A DNA stretch of 64,000 bases from Zerene cesonia (GCF_012273895.1 NC_052112.1:9586102-9650101); one strand, 5' to 3'. Positions 9,926 to 22,451 are shown, counted from the stretch's first letter. Notes: generated from the sequence alone by a model not told the origin. Numbers and translations are program-made.

Positions 9926-12188
9926 TTTATTTTGTTATTTAAAGAGTAAAAAATAATATCCAGACTCCTGCCCACTGATTTTTTTTATAAAAAGTAATTG
10001 CTATGCAATATGGATGATTTATAAACCCCAAAGTATTTTGTTCTGTGTGTCTTGTATAGGTAATCGTCAATCACGTAACCACTGAGTTGCTTTTGAGTTA
10101 ACAAACATTCGAGAATAAGTAATGAAATGAGATTTTATAGAGTAGGTTTTATACAAAACATTGATTTCTAAATAGTTTATTTTGTTATAATACAGTCATT
10201 GAGTGAACTAGTAACAGTTGATGACATATGTGCAAGTTAAATCTTAAAAACCTATTATATTTTTCAATAAATTATTGTATTGCACCACCACCTTACTTTT
10301 TATCCTCCCTTCCGGCTTTTCTGGGAGAGATCGCTTATAGCGATAAGCCTCTGTACATTTTAAGTTACCTTTTGTCACGTATAATTATAGTTTTTATGGT
10401 GTACAAAAAAGTATTGTTCATTCATTTAACTTCACGATTTAGATAATTTTTTTAAACTAAGTATGAGAAAAATAAATATTAAGTAACATTGGTTATGATA
10501 GTATAAATCTATCGAAATAAAACATCTCTATTATGTCATTCGGCAGAAATGTTGTCGTTTGAGAAAGCAAGTAGAATAATATCGGTCCTTGTTAAATTCA
10601 AATTAAAACATATGAATATTTGCATATTTCTGAAGTATAATAAATATAGGTGTGTTTTTGGAATATTCTAGAGAATTTTTGTAATGCACTCTTGGAAAAA
10701 AGACAAGTATAATTATTATAAATAACAACATCTAAACGTTGCCAATTCTAAAATATTTACGCCTTACTACGGAATTATATATATATTTTACCAAGGAAGC
10801 ATAACAGCATATATAATGTGAAAATCTTAAAGGGACCAAGAGGACACGTGAGGCCGGTTGATCCCCTGCGTCATTATGCCACAACAAAGGACCTTTGGAA
10901 CAAATTGAGGGACAACACAGATGTACCTTGTTAGGATGGCTGCGAACTAACGATAGACTCGTCGTATTGTCCATGTTAGAATTGCATGGAAGGTACGAAG
11001 TTATTTATGAAAATATCATCTGTTTGTATTAAGAAATATAGAGCATACTATAGAGCATGAATTTGTTTTGATATATATACATAAAAAACAAAAAAACAAA
11101 GGTCACATAAGTCGGTACTTAAATAAATATGACCATTATTAGGCCTGTCTGTGTAATAACACTGACTTTCAGTGGATGACTTTGACTGGTGGATGTATTC
11201 AGGCTCAAACTATTTCATGTATTTTTCTATGTAATTAATTCTGTCTTTGCATCGGGTATAAGTGTCATCGTATTGTATATTTTAGGCCTTCGTGTATTTA
11301 ACGAAATTACGTTTGGAAAATGTTATGGAAAATGTTTTATGGGTTAACTTCATAGCATAGCAAAAATGTTCTCATCTATATATATTTACACATTTTATGC
11401 CTATATTATTGCTAAACACTCTTTCTCAATAAAAATACCATAAAAAGGTTTCCTTCGTTAGTATCTTTTAGTAGTATCTTTTATCCAGGGCTTGAATTTG
11501 TTTGTCCATTGCAAACGTTCGAAACCCTCCCTCGTTTAATCGCATACCAACGTACAAAACGCCGCATTCGCCCGCCCCCATCCGTGCCGCTCACTGCTAT
11601 TTAGTTTTAATTACAACCCCTTTCAAATTAAGGTAGTGAAATATGAAGTTATTTCTAGGTTGCCTACGGTATTAACGTAAAGTATGGCGCTGGATTGCCG
11701 AAATTGGAGTAACCCTTTGAGGTTAATATTCGTTCAGCATAAAGAGTACGTTAAAACATTCATTGAATTCGAAATGGCGGTAAATAAACTTTAATTATAA
11801 GTACACAAATGGGTGCTGCGTGAAACGGTTTCTGTTCAGCTTTCACGCTGCTTTACTTTACTTGCGTTTGAGAAAGTACCCGAAGTGCTAAGGTGTATTT
11901 ATTTATTAACAGGTACATCAACAGATCGCACATGTAACATTGATTAATAATAAATACAAATAAGGTTAGTTCGTGAGATGGCTTTTATATTATTAAGTGT
12001 CCAATACACATTATAATCGAATGCTATAATCGATATATTTTTATCAATTTTGAGCATTTGAATGATTGTGATTAATGATGAATTTTGATGATTTTTCTTT
12101 TTGTATTTAATTGCTATAAGTAACTGTGGATTTACGCAAATTTCTACCCGAAGTAAGCCAGTGATCACGAAACGATATGCTGTTATCA
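9926..12188. other. Mostly unique DNA; possible conserved block at 11509-11880
   Basis: No gene or classified repeat is apparent. The 11509-11880 stretch is less AT-biased than its surroundings, lacks repeat motifs seen elsewhere in the window and contains TAAT-type sites (for example TTAGTTTTAATTACAACCC), so it is a reasonable place to look for conserved non-coding DNA. A block at 10830-10975 is also compositionally distinct and unclassified. Confidence 0.4.
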
Positions 12189-12381
12189 TCTTCTTCTTAT
12201 ATATAAAAATCAATTGCTGTTCGTCAGTCTCGCTAAAACTCGAGAACGGCTGAACGGATTTATCTTATCTTGGTCTTCAAATATCCGTGTAGGTCTAGGG
12301 AAGGTTTGAAAGGTGAGAACGATGGGGAAAATATGTCAAAACAATATTCTATGGCGTTACGAAGTTCGCCGGGACAGCTAT
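12189..12381 (+). mobile_element. Helitron-like element, family K
   Basis: Begins TTCTTCTTATATATAAAAAT and contains CGTCAGTCTCGCTAAAACTC, GAGAACGGCTGAACGGATTT and a 3' end ACGAAGTTCGCCGGGACAGC. This matches a widespread lepidopteran short Helitron type whose usual terminus is GGGTCAGCTAG. The final CTAG is mutated here. Confidence 0.6.
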
Positions 12382-13099
12382 ATAGATGAATAAAGTAATA
12401 CCGCATTGATTTGTGGATGACGTATTAAATTAACGAATAATAATGCCTAATTAAGTTAATTTCTCAACACTTGTAAATACACACAAAAAATCCTGTTTAT
12501 ATGGCAATTACAATTTTTCCTAAAATATGTTTTTTAAACATTTACAGTTATATGCAATTCTATAGCTATATTGTATAGCTCATTATAGTAAAAAAAATTT
12601 ATTATTTCATGTTATTTTTTATTTCCATAAAACGCACCATGAAACCATAGATAGGGTTTAAAGTAATATTTTGTAAAACCGATTATTTTCATAACCTTAA
12701 ATTACCAACAACACTATAATTGTTTTTACACTAATTATTAAGATCAAACTGCGTAACCATTATCATAAAAACTCTTGAAATTTTACTGCACCGTTTATTC
12801 GTCATCCAGGATCAATTTACGTGTAAAATATTCCATCGTCACTTTTTAATTAACACCTTTCATGTTATTTTTATTGTTTAAACGAATATTGAAGTCTTTC
12901 GAAATGTTTGGGTTAATTTGTACTTGCTTGGACAGTATGATGGTGACGTGTTTTTTTGAGAACCTTATTTCGTTATTTATTTTATTGCTTATAAAGTTAT
13001 AAGCAAATAACAAAATCTAATTGAGACTAAGTGGCTTGTAATAAGAACTATAAAACAAATATTAGAAAGGGAAATCACACTAATCCTACTATCCTACTA
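12382..13099. other. Unique AT-rich DNA with a small inverted repeat
   Basis: No gene seen. TTGCTTATAA at 12985-12994 faces its exact complement at 12997-13006 with a two-base spacer. The region just before 13100 repeats ATCCTACT, the terminal unit of the next element. Confidence 0.55.
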
Positions 13100-13297
13100 T
13101 CCTACTAATATTATAAATGCGAAAGTTTGTAAGGATGTATGTGTTTGTTAGTCTTTCACGCAAAAATTACTCAACCGATTGCAATGAAATTTGGTAGGTA
13201 GATTGCTGGACAACTGGAATAATATATAGGCAACTTTTTATCCCGTTGTTCCTACGGGATACGAACTCACGCGGGTGAAAACGCGGGGCGCAGCTAG
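13100..13297 (+). mobile_element. Helitron-like element, family A (A6)
   Basis: Starts TCCTACTAATATTATAAATG after A and ends GGGGCGCAGCTAG before T, with all internal family A blocks. Two extra copies of ATCCTACT precede the 5' end. Full length, and one of the better preserved copies. Confidence 0.88.
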
Positions 13298-14465
13298 TCT
13301 TAAATAAACTAAACCTCAAATGTCTACTTTTATAAAATTCTCGGGAAATATATATATTTTTTTATTTTCAAATACAGAATACTAATACAAAACAAGCAAA
13401 AAGGATTGTAAATTAATTTTCTCTTATAAGACCTTTTTAAAAACAAATTTCGCAAAGAAGGCCGTAATTAAAATATCTTATTGCTGGCACGCGTAAAATT
13501 CATTCCATTGTTAAAAAAAATTAACTTTTAATATTTTTGCCATTACTTTTTTATGAGAGTTTGATATTAAGTAGTAACATTGCGTTGTTATGTATTATTC
13601 TAAATTAACCCGATTAGCTGTATATAAAATGTTTGTTTTATGAGGCAGGGTGTGCGAGGCGGATTCGCTTAAGAGTTCTGTGCAAACCAGTTTTTTATTA
13701 TATTATGAAACTATTTGAGGAAATTGCACAGAATCCTTAGAGTCGCGAGTCTAATTCTCACTTGATTTTTATTTGAGTAACACGAAATTATATGAGAGTA
13801 GAAACAGTTTAAACTCGTTCACTTTCCTCTTCAAACGTTTCTCTAATATTTTTGTTAGAAAATCACTAGAGGTGGTAAAAATAGTAAAACGTTTAAGTAC
13901 GAAGCCCCGAGGATCACTTCCAATGGCAATGTATGTAGGAATTGTATCAAATAATACAAAAGATAACAGCGCGCCGAGTTATTTGTTGAGGCATATTTAC
14001 TTTCCTGTCTCCGGCGGAGTGGATTTGTCAACTTCGTTACGAAAACTCGTATTTCGGCTAGTTTTAAGGAAAAAGCTTATGTTTTAGACGATTTCACGCT
14101 TGATTGAATATTGTTTTATGAAATCTTATTAACTGATCTCATAATCTTTGATATTGCGTAGCCGCGGAATATGGACGCTGGAAAATTGGTAGTGAAAGTG
14201 AAAGGACAGGAAATTAGAAAAGGATAAAGTAATTAATGTTATCGTCCGTCTGGATAAATTGATTTTTGTTCGCGGTTGATTGCTCGCATTCAAATTCATT
14301 ACTTGCTTGAGGAATGATTGGTCTTCGTATAGGTCCTAAGAAGAAAATAAGCTAATGTTTTTAATATTTATATCGTGTAGTGAAGGGAAAGAAAATGCAA
14401 GTTGATGGTAGAATTAAAATAAATGTGAGTTATGTAATTAATTGCGAGGAGAGTAAGATGTTATA
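13298..14465. other. Unique DNA, no confirmed gene
   Basis: A frame of about 100 codons at 13773-14087 starts at a non-ATG codon, has no recognised motif and no convincing splice sites, so I do not call it. The 13890-14090 part is somewhat more GC-rich than its surroundings. Confidence 0.5.
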
Positions 14466-14668
14466 CTAAATCCGCCCCACGGTTTCACCCGCGTAAGTCC
14501 GTATCCCGTAGGAATATTGGGATAAAATAGTAGCCTATATGTTATTCCAATTGTCGAGCTGTCTACGTACTAAATATCATTGCAACCAGTTCAATAGTCT
14601 TTGCGTGAAAGAGCAACAAACACACACACACATCCTTACAAACTTTCGCATTTATAATATTAGTTGGA
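14466..14668 (-). mobile_element. Helitron-like element, family A (A7)
   Basis: Runs from CTAAATCCGCCCCACGGTTT (terminal CTAG changed to CTAA) to TTTATAATATTAGTTGGA followed by T. The GTTATTCCAATTGTCGAGC and CGTGAAAGAGCAACAAACAC blocks are intact. Confidence 0.83.
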
Positions 14669-14669
14669 T

Positions 14670-14801
14670 GTCTTGAAGGTCATACAAAAATTGTTGTTTG
14701 CGAACTAACTCCACCTATTTCTCCGCAACCACGCTAGCTGTAATGTGTTCGAAACGTCGGGTTAAAATACAATGAATAAATCGCGTTTAAAATCAGTAAA
14801 A
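14670..14801. mobile_element. Foldback element family I, cut by an assembly gap
   Basis: Contains GTCTTGAAGGTCATACAAA, CAACCACGCTAGCTGTAATG, GTTCGAAACGTCGGGTTAAA and AATGAATAAATCGCGTTTAA as in family I copies at 9730-9925 and 63155-63330. The sequence stops at the N run, in the arm that should fold back. Confidence 0.65.
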
Positions 14802-15102
14802 NNNNNNNNNNNNNNNNNNNNNNNNNNNNNNNNNNNNNNNNNNNNNNNNNNNNNNNNNNNNNNNNNNNNNNNNNNNNNNNNNNNNNNNNNNNNNNNNNNN
14901 NNNNNNNNNNNNNNNNNNNNNNNNNNNNNNNNNNNNNNNNNNNNNNNNNNNNNNNNNNNNNNNNNNNNNNNNNNNNNNNNNNNNNNNNNNNNNNNNNNNN
15001 NNNNNNNNNNNNNNNNNNNNNNNNNNNNNNNNNNNNNNNNNNNNNNNNNNNNNNNNNNNNNNNNNNNNNNNNNNNNNNNNNNNNNNNNNNNNNNNNNNNN
15101 NN
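14802..15102. other. Assembly gap (301 N)
   Basis: Run of N. It is bounded by a foldback element on the left and by the arm of a long inverted repeat on the right, so repeat-induced assembly failure is the likely cause. Confidence 0.99.
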
Positions 15103-16002
15103 ATGATATGAATTAATTTATTGTTTATAAATTTATGTACAATTAAGGTCGGTTTTAACGATGCTTATGCTATATAAAATACTAGCTTCTGATAATTTAT
15201 TTATAAACTACTATAACTGACCCGACAAACACTGTTTTGCCTTACTCTTATCATTTAAGGGTATAAAAAAAGAAGTTGGCCGATTCCCAGACCTAACAGA
15301 TATGCACACAAAATTTCATTAGAATCAGTCCAGCCGTTACGGAAGAGTATGGTAACTAACGTTGTGACACAAGAATTTTATGTATATAGAGATATACATA
15401 CAAATAAAAGAATATTAATACTTCCCGAGGTTGAATCGACATATAATGCTAATGGTGCTATATCTGGAATTATTTTTTTTAAGTATTGTCCATTCGGAAG
15501 CAATACATAGATTTCACCGTAGAGAACGCAGAGAAAGAGAGACGCAATAGAAACGGGACAAAAAACATTTACACATATTCAGTAAAAACATGATAAGCTT
15601 GAACTAAAAGCCAGGGAATATTTCCCAGAACGCCATCAAGCTATTCCGAGAAAACGTTTGATCAATGTCAAGCAGCGTTGAAACTACTTACCAGGAACCA
15701 AGCCGACTCCAGAACACGTTATTTCGCATAATTGCTTCAACTTTCTCTAGTAAACGCAATGATTAAAATTCCTGAACTGGTATTGACCAATCTTTAAACC
15801 TAAGTTGCCCCTTTCTGTGATGCTCTAACTTTAAGGAGAATTTTTAGGTTTTATTTTAATATCTGGAAGCGGAAAAAGATATATATAAAAAAGATATATA
15901 TATAAATTATCAGAAGCTAGTATTTTATATAGCATAAGCATCGTTAAAACCGACCTTTATTGTACATATAATATTTATAAACAATAAATTAATTCATATC
16001 AT
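15103..16002. repeat. Long inverted repeat, arms about 100 bp
   Basis: Left arm 15103-15205 and right arm about 15893-16002 are near-identical reverse complements; the central stretch from AAGGTCGGTTTTAACGATGC through TACTAGCTTCTGATAATTTA is matched without a mismatch. The left arm begins at the gap, so its true outer end is unseen. The interior of about 690 bp holds a Helitron-like copy (15212-15400) and unclassified sequence. It could be a TIR or foldback transposon, or a local inverted duplication. Confidence 0.75.
15212..15400 (-). mobile_element. Helitron-like element, family F (F1)
   Basis: Contains CTGACCCGACAAACACTGTT, TGGCCGATTCCCAGACCTAA, ATGCACACAAAATTTCATTA and GAGTATGGTAACTAACGTTG, the same order as F2 at 23369-23562. 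It lies inside the long inverted repeat and its CTAG end is disrupted. Confidence 0.65.
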
Positions 16003-16744
16003 AATTATTATGAGTATGTGATTTATTCGTTTCGACTTTATAATAATAGCTTTAATAAGTAAAACAAAAGCAATCCCGCTAACAATTTAATGCAAATTCC
16101 TATTGACGTGTCTCCGGCTTAAACAACCGGAGAGCAAAAAGTTAAATTGAATATAAATCTATTCCACCAAGTAGAGCAAACATTTTAGCATGCTCGCACA
16201 GAAATCTTCGCCTTATTCCCTTCAAATAAAGGTCAAAACGACGGCAAGGGAAACTAGCAAGGGTTACGCTGGGGTGGTATTATTTATTCAAATGAATAAG
16301 TTAGTAACCAATTACATTGTAAGTTCCCGGTAGAATAAATATAACTATTGTGAAAGAATTCAAATACTTCCCGGCCGGACCAACCGAAATGTCTTCATAT
16401 ACAGAAGTAACTTTTTTATTTGCTAATAAAACTTGTCAACTGTTAAACAGTTCATAAAGGTAATTATAAAATAGACAAATGTGTGTGACAGGCAATATGA
16501 AAGCGTAACGGTAAGTAATATAGTCTATTTTCGTGGAAGAAATGAGATGCGTGTTTCATGTAAGGATTGACTAACTTTAATGAATTAAACTTTCACCATG
16601 GAACGTCTTCAACTAAAATTTTTGACTTCTCAAAGATTATTAGATCGATGAGTGTATAAATACGTATACGATATAAGATTAAAGGTAAAAAAGCAGAAAA
16701 AACAGCTTTATTGTAGAATTATTCTAGCCTCGCTTCCTTGTACT
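16003..16744. other. Unique AT-rich DNA, no gene seen
   Basis: No classified feature beyond base composition. Confidence 0.6.
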
Positions 16745-16815
16745 TTTACTTGCTCTGTCTGTCCCTATGTTCCCATATACGCTTGAATCTTTAAACTACG
16801 CAACGGATTGAGTAA
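16745..16815 (+). mobile_element. Helitron-like family B fragment (B4)
   Basis: GCTCTGTCTGTCCCTATGTT and ATACGCTTGAATCTTTAAAC then CTACGCAACGGATT match the reverse complement of B1-B3. The remainder is missing, and element C1 follows directly, so C1 probably inserted in or beside it. Confidence 0.55.
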
Positions 16816-16821
16816 CTTCTA

Positions 16822-16976
16822 TCTATACTAATATTATATAGCTGAAGACTTTGTTTGTTTGAACGCGCTAATATCAGGAACTGCTGGGCGGATTTGAAAA
16901 AATATTTCAGTTAGAGAGTCCATATATTGAGGAAGGCTGTACATGTACCACGTGCGAAGCCGGGGCGGACCGCTAG
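16822..16976 (+). mobile_element. Helitron-like element, family C (C1)
   Basis: Begins TCTATACTAATATTATATAG after A and ends GGGGCGGACCGCTAG before T. The internal sequence includes GAACGCGCTAATATCAGGAA, CATATATTGAGGAAGGCTGT and GTACCACGTGCGAAGCC. At 155 bp it is the shortest intact family here. Confidence 0.8.
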
Positions 16977-19461
16977 TATAATATACAACATTTAAATCAT
17001 ATCGCTATTCACCAACTTCCGAGTTATAATTAACCACACAACAACGGCCCTTTATAGTTAAATTAACTAAGCACAGGACAATGAAGTTTCGTATGGTCAC
17101 TTAGTTAGCGGACAACTAACAACAACTATACATAGGATTAAAGTGTACCTGCTCAATGGACATGAATATTAATTACAAACTCGTAGGCGCATAGTTTACC
17201 TATTTTAACCGACTTCGCCGTGATGTATTTCCCGCGCTAATATTTTGAGAGAAGTTTGGCGTGCGCAAATTTACGACGGTAGTTCGGAGAAGCTGTTTTT
17301 AATTGATATATTGTACAGAATGATTTTAGCTGCATTGGTTTTTTTGGGTATTGCTTATTTATTTATTTTTATTTATTTATTCACACCAAATAAAACTAAC
17401 TACCATTACAGGATATTATCCTAATTCGACAGAGTTCTTTTATAAAAAAAGGAAAAACAAACTATAAAACTATTTCATACAAAAGAAACAAAACTTTGCT
17501 TATCATAGCAACTATATAACAATAGCAAATATATATATAACAATAGCAAAGATGATGTAATAGTACCTTTGAAAACTCACTCAAAGCACAAGAAAACACA
17601 TCTATTTTATCGTGTAATTCGTTAATGGTACGGATTGCACAAATCAAAGGGGTTTTTGCTAATAGATTTGTCCTCGCTACTGGAACATATAGCAAAGGGG
17701 GTAAGATTCTTCTCCCTAATTATTTGGTTTCGTTTCACATTGTACGGTTTTCTTCGTCTTCCTTGTTGTTCTAGAAGGTTATTCATTCTTAATGATCAGA
17801 AGATTTTGGTCTATTGTTCATACGTAGGTTATGTAGATTTTTGATGATCATAAATACTCATAAAAAATGTAATGAGAAGGAATTCAAGCTCATAGTTTTT
17901 ATTATGCACTCAAGGATAGCAAATTTCTTGAGTAACCGAATACGCTTCAAGCATGCCATAGTGAATTAATGTGTTTTTGAAAAGTAATACGAAATATTAA
18001 ATTAGTCCCTATTTAACCACAAACACAGAGGCACAAGCATTTTATTAAGATATCATTAAACATTAATTATACAAAACGCTAAAGGTGGATTTCGTGTGCC
18101 TGAATAATTCCTCTATCAGTCAAAGGTATCAATTTTAAGTAACCGCGCGGAGTCAAAGGCACTTGAATAATACATGGGTGGGAACGGATCCCGATTGATC
18201 CCTTCCCTTGGGTAATGTAATGGTTCTGGTATTTCGGGAAAACCTGGTGAAAAGGACAGGTTCAGTAGAAAATACCTGCACCATACTTGCCTGGGTTTGG
18301 TTGTATTGAATTTTAAATGATAGACTTAATGTTTATTCAATTTTCTTCTGAATACAGTTTGCCCTGCAATCTAGCTAGAGAAACATCGGCTTTATACTGT
18401 TTATATAAACTAAATTTTTATTGCTACAAATTGTTAATTTTAAAAATTTATGTGTGTATGAAATAAATTATATATAAATAAATTTTTTAATCATTTTTCA
18501 TTTATTAAGTTTTTATTGTGTGCCTGTGCTTGCCACTTTTTGCTGAAGTTTTTGGCATCATGTACATAATATTTGTAGTAATCTAAATAGTAATATGTAA
18601 TTTATGGTAGCAAGCTCTCTGTCCGCGTCTGGTCAACCCAGTCCCGTTCTCGTTATGTATTCAAGATAAAAACTATTCTATCTTCTTTCCTAATCACAAC
18701 TATCTGTGTCAAACACCATCCAAAGCGCTTTAGTGGTTAGACATGAACTAGGGTCAGACAAACAGAGAGATAGAGTACTTTTGCATTGATAATATTAGTA
18801 GGGATTCATTGTAGAATAGTTCATTGTATAATAATAATTAAATAATGAACATTATGATTGCCATGCCATAGCTGAAATAGTCGCGCAAACATTCAGAATA
18901 TTGTATAATAGCGCAGGGTCTTTTCTATTATTGGAAATACAAAATAAAAACCATAGTGAAAAAATTAAATAAATACAATAGATTTTGTTATGTAGGCAGT
19001 AGTCAGCAGGAAGCTGAAGGCGGTGTTCCTTTTAGTAATTTTAAACACAAGTCTTCCTTGAAAAGTAGCAAATATTGCCCGATGTACAATGACTTGATAC
19101 ATTATTAGTGAGTCATTCGTGCGAAATTAACAGAGCAATTGAAATCTCAGCGCTCTCGCTTAGATAGCTTTTTTTAGTTTTAATTTGGACGTAGATCATA
19201 AAAAATAATTGATTAGTGGAATACGCAACAGTTTGACCGTTATATATATCCCGCACTTCTTCGGCCACTCTTAAATCGCAACAGAATTCGATTAGAATTA
19301 ATTGACTACCTGATAAAATAATTTAATTCTGGGGATAAACCTTCATTAGCAATTGATCTCAACAAACTCAGCAATTAATACCCTTATCATCAAAATGAAC
19401 CCGATTCCACCTTCATGAATATATCATGGCGATCTATTTTATATTTATCTTATATTGAATA
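16977..19461. other. Mostly unique DNA
   Basis: No gene recognised. A T-rich TTTATTTATT tract at 17354-17383 resembles a LINE or SINE tail in reverse. A block at 18140-18300 is less AT-rich and unclassified. Small frames near 17462-17844 overlap on opposite strands and have no family signature. Confidence 0.5.
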
Positions 19462-19654
19462 CTAGCTTTCTACCGTCAGCTTTGCCCGCCTAATCAAAGG
19501 AAACTTCCATGGAAATGAGGCATTTAACTGAGATAAAAAATAGTCATTTCAAACTTCTTCAACTAATTCCACAAATATAATACTAAAAACTGCTACGTTG
19601 CGACATGAAAGTTAAACAAATAAACACACTTACGCTTTATAAATATTAGTAGGA
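19462..19654 (-). mobile_element. Helitron-like element, divergent A-type variant
   Basis: Starts CTAGCTTTCTACCGTCAGCT and ends ACGCTTTATAAATATTAGTA followed by GGA, the two termini of the CTAG/TCCTACTAATA type, but the internal sequence differs from family A. Length 193 bp. Confidence 0.6.
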
Positions 19655-20218
19655 AATTTTATAAAGGAAACACACAAAGTAGCTCCAACAAACGTTTTGT
19701 ATCGAAGACCAAAAACTAAACAAAGTGGGCCCAAATCGATTTACTTTCAGCGGTACAAAGTTTCGTTAGGATTTTGCTATAATAAGACTTTCGTTTATAA
19801 TTTTCCATTAAAGCCAAGACTAAGAAATGCCACGTGGCCTTACACTTAGTATTACTGGCATACGATGTCTTTAGGTACGTAGATGAAAGTGTTACTTGCG
19901 AAATATTTAGCTTATTTTGTGGCTAATACGATCGACGCTATTCACATCTGTTTCACTAGTAAATCTTTTATGGGCTTTGGTTTAGCTCCTATGTAATTTG
20001 TATTAAATATTACTTACATTTAATTGATATCAATCTCATTCAATTGGAACTATGTAGTTAAAAATTTTAATTAAAAATGTGCATATTAGGGATATCTATG
20101 TTAATGAAGTCAGCTGGTATAATTCTACATGTTTATTAAAATAGTCAGGTTAGTGTTTTGACTAAGTGTCTAGCGATGAAGAGGTTAGGAGGAATGATTT
20201 CAGCTATTTCACTTCACA
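19655..20218. other. Unique AT-rich DNA, no gene seen
   Basis: Nothing recognised. Confidence 0.6.
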
Positions 20219-20441
20219 TCCCTACTAATATTATAAATGCGAAAGTAAGTCTGTCTGTCTGTCTGTTACGCCTAAACCACTGAACCCTTTTTTTTTGTAA
20301 TTTGTTATGAAGGTAGAATTGAACTTGGGAAAGGACATAGGATAATTTTTATCGTGAAAAAATAGTAGAAGGAGTTGAAATAGGGAGATGAATGCGATAT
20401 AACCGAATTTCACGCGGGTTAAGCCACGGGCGGAAAGCTAG
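20219..20441 (+). mobile_element. Helitron-like element, subfamily with CTGT repeats
   Basis: 5' end TCCCTACTAATATTATAAAT after A; then AAGTAAGTCTGTCTGTCTGT, GCCTAAACCACTGAACCC, GGGAAAGGACATAGGATAAT and a 3' end CGGGCGGAAAGCTAG before T. This is a common lepidopteran Helitron variant that differs from family A in its internal part. Confidence 0.78.
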
Positions 20442-20953
20442 TGCAAACTTTTAACAATTGATAGATTTAGAAGGAGCTCCAACCATTTGAATCAAAAACA
20501 ACATTTCTTTTCGATCTGCAGTGCCAATTGCCTTTCTTCTGTGTTGCCTCATATCATTTAATTAATTTATTTTTAATATGGCATTCGAGTTGATATAAAT
20601 TTGTTGTTAGAAAATATCCACTAGTACAACCTTTCTGGGTATTTCAATAGAGAAGTGGAAAACGTTTGATCAATGGAATAAGCTACTTATAAATATGGCT
20701 CATTGTACCCAAAACCTTTTGTAAGAGTTTTGACAAAACACAATGTTTCTTGCAAACCCCGATATTAACATACAAAGTGAGGACACAGGCGGATGTCTTT
20801 AAGATAATGGACCTTAAATATTTAAACTTGGGCCTCGGGAAGACTGTGTTGAATTCATCATTTTTTTCATTCAACTTGGGTGTTTTTGCTGATTGCGATT
20901 TTGGAGAAAAAATCACATTCGTCGCACTCTTGTGCTCACGTTGTAATGCTGGT
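20442..20953. other. Unique DNA up to the large gap
   Basis: No gene called. Open frames that appear to run through 20954-21953 consist of N codons and have no meaning. Confidence 0.6.
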
Positions 20954-21953
20954 NNNNNNNNNNNNNNNNNNNNNNNNNNNNNNNNNNNNNNNNNNNNNNN
21001 NNNNNNNNNNNNNNNNNNNNNNNNNNNNNNNNNNNNNNNNNNNNNNNNNNNNNNNNNNNNNNNNNNNNNNNNNNNNNNNNNNNNNNNNNNNNNNNNNNNN
21101 NNNNNNNNNNNNNNNNNNNNNNNNNNNNNNNNNNNNNNNNNNNNNNNNNNNNNNNNNNNNNNNNNNNNNNNNNNNNNNNNNNNNNNNNNNNNNNNNNNNN
21201 NNNNNNNNNNNNNNNNNNNNNNNNNNNNNNNNNNNNNNNNNNNNNNNNNNNNNNNNNNNNNNNNNNNNNNNNNNNNNNNNNNNNNNNNNNNNNNNNNNNN
21301 NNNNNNNNNNNNNNNNNNNNNNNNNNNNNNNNNNNNNNNNNNNNNNNNNNNNNNNNNNNNNNNNNNNNNNNNNNNNNNNNNNNNNNNNNNNNNNNNNNNN
21401 NNNNNNNNNNNNNNNNNNNNNNNNNNNNNNNNNNNNNNNNNNNNNNNNNNNNNNNNNNNNNNNNNNNNNNNNNNNNNNNNNNNNNNNNNNNNNNNNNNNN
21501 NNNNNNNNNNNNNNNNNNNNNNNNNNNNNNNNNNNNNNNNNNNNNNNNNNNNNNNNNNNNNNNNNNNNNNNNNNNNNNNNNNNNNNNNNNNNNNNNNNNN
21601 NNNNNNNNNNNNNNNNNNNNNNNNNNNNNNNNNNNNNNNNNNNNNNNNNNNNNNNNNNNNNNNNNNNNNNNNNNNNNNNNNNNNNNNNNNNNNNNNNNNN
21701 NNNNNNNNNNNNNNNNNNNNNNNNNNNNNNNNNNNNNNNNNNNNNNNNNNNNNNNNNNNNNNNNNNNNNNNNNNNNNNNNNNNNNNNNNNNNNNNNNNNN
21801 NNNNNNNNNNNNNNNNNNNNNNNNNNNNNNNNNNNNNNNNNNNNNNNNNNNNNNNNNNNNNNNNNNNNNNNNNNNNNNNNNNNNNNNNNNNNNNNNNNNN
21901 NNNNNNNNNNNNNNNNNNNNNNNNNNNNNNNNNNNNNNNNNNNNNNNNNNNNN
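20954..21953. other. Assembly gap (exactly 1000 N)
   Basis: Run of exactly 1000 N, a round number typical of a scaffold join of unknown true size. Anything could be missing here, including coding exons. Confidence 0.99.
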
Positions 21954-21995
21954 GTAATATTTTTTTATAATTAAGTGTAACAGTATTTATGGCCA

Positions 21996-22181
21996 GACTA
22001 AGTAAATGCGAAAGTTTGTAAGGATGTGTGTGTTTGTTACTCTTTCACGCAGAAACTACTCAACCGATTGCAATGAAATTTGGTAAGTAGACAGACAGCT
22101 GGACAACTAGAATAACATATAGGCAATAATTTTTATCCCGATATTCCTACAGGATACGAACTTATGCGGGTGAAACCGCGG
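21996..22181 (+). mobile_element. Helitron-like element, family A (A8), both ends damaged
   Basis: GTAAATGCGAAAGTTTGTAA through CACGCAGAAACTACTCAACC to GGGTGAAACCGCG. The 5' TCCTACTAATATT and the 3' GGCGCAGCTAG are missing; element C2 begins immediately after. Confidence 0.75.
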
Positions 22182-22184
22182 ATA

Positions 22185-22315
22185 ATGAATAAGATATAAA
22201 ACTGAGCGCTTTGTTTGCTTTTAATGCGCTAATCTCAGGTTTTTTTTTAGGTTTCGCCGTTGGTTATCTATCCCGGTGCGTCATGTACCACGGCCGAAAC
22301 TGGGGCGGACTGCGA
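22185..22315 (+). mobile_element. Helitron-like element, family C (C2), degraded
   Basis: GCGCTTTGTTTGCTTTTAAT, GCGCTAATCTCAGG and the 3' part GTACCACGGCCGAAACTGGG with GCGGACTGCGAG match C1 and C3. The CTAG terminus reads CGAG. It abuts A8. Confidence 0.65.
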
Positions 22316-22451
22316 GTATCTTTCAATATACTTTCCATGTAAATTCATTACGTCATATGATTAAAGTTAATTGAGTGATGTTAGTTAATAATGATCCTAA
22401 TTACAACATAACTAATTAGTTCGTCATGTACAACTACTTCAATCGAGTTAA

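Noticed and set aside
13773..14087. A 104-codon open frame with raised G+C in its second half
   Set aside because: Non-ATG start, no family signature, no splice sites; kept only as an unclassified block.
20750..21974. Open frames of 364-406 codons
   Set aside because: Almost all codons are N from the 1000-base gap.
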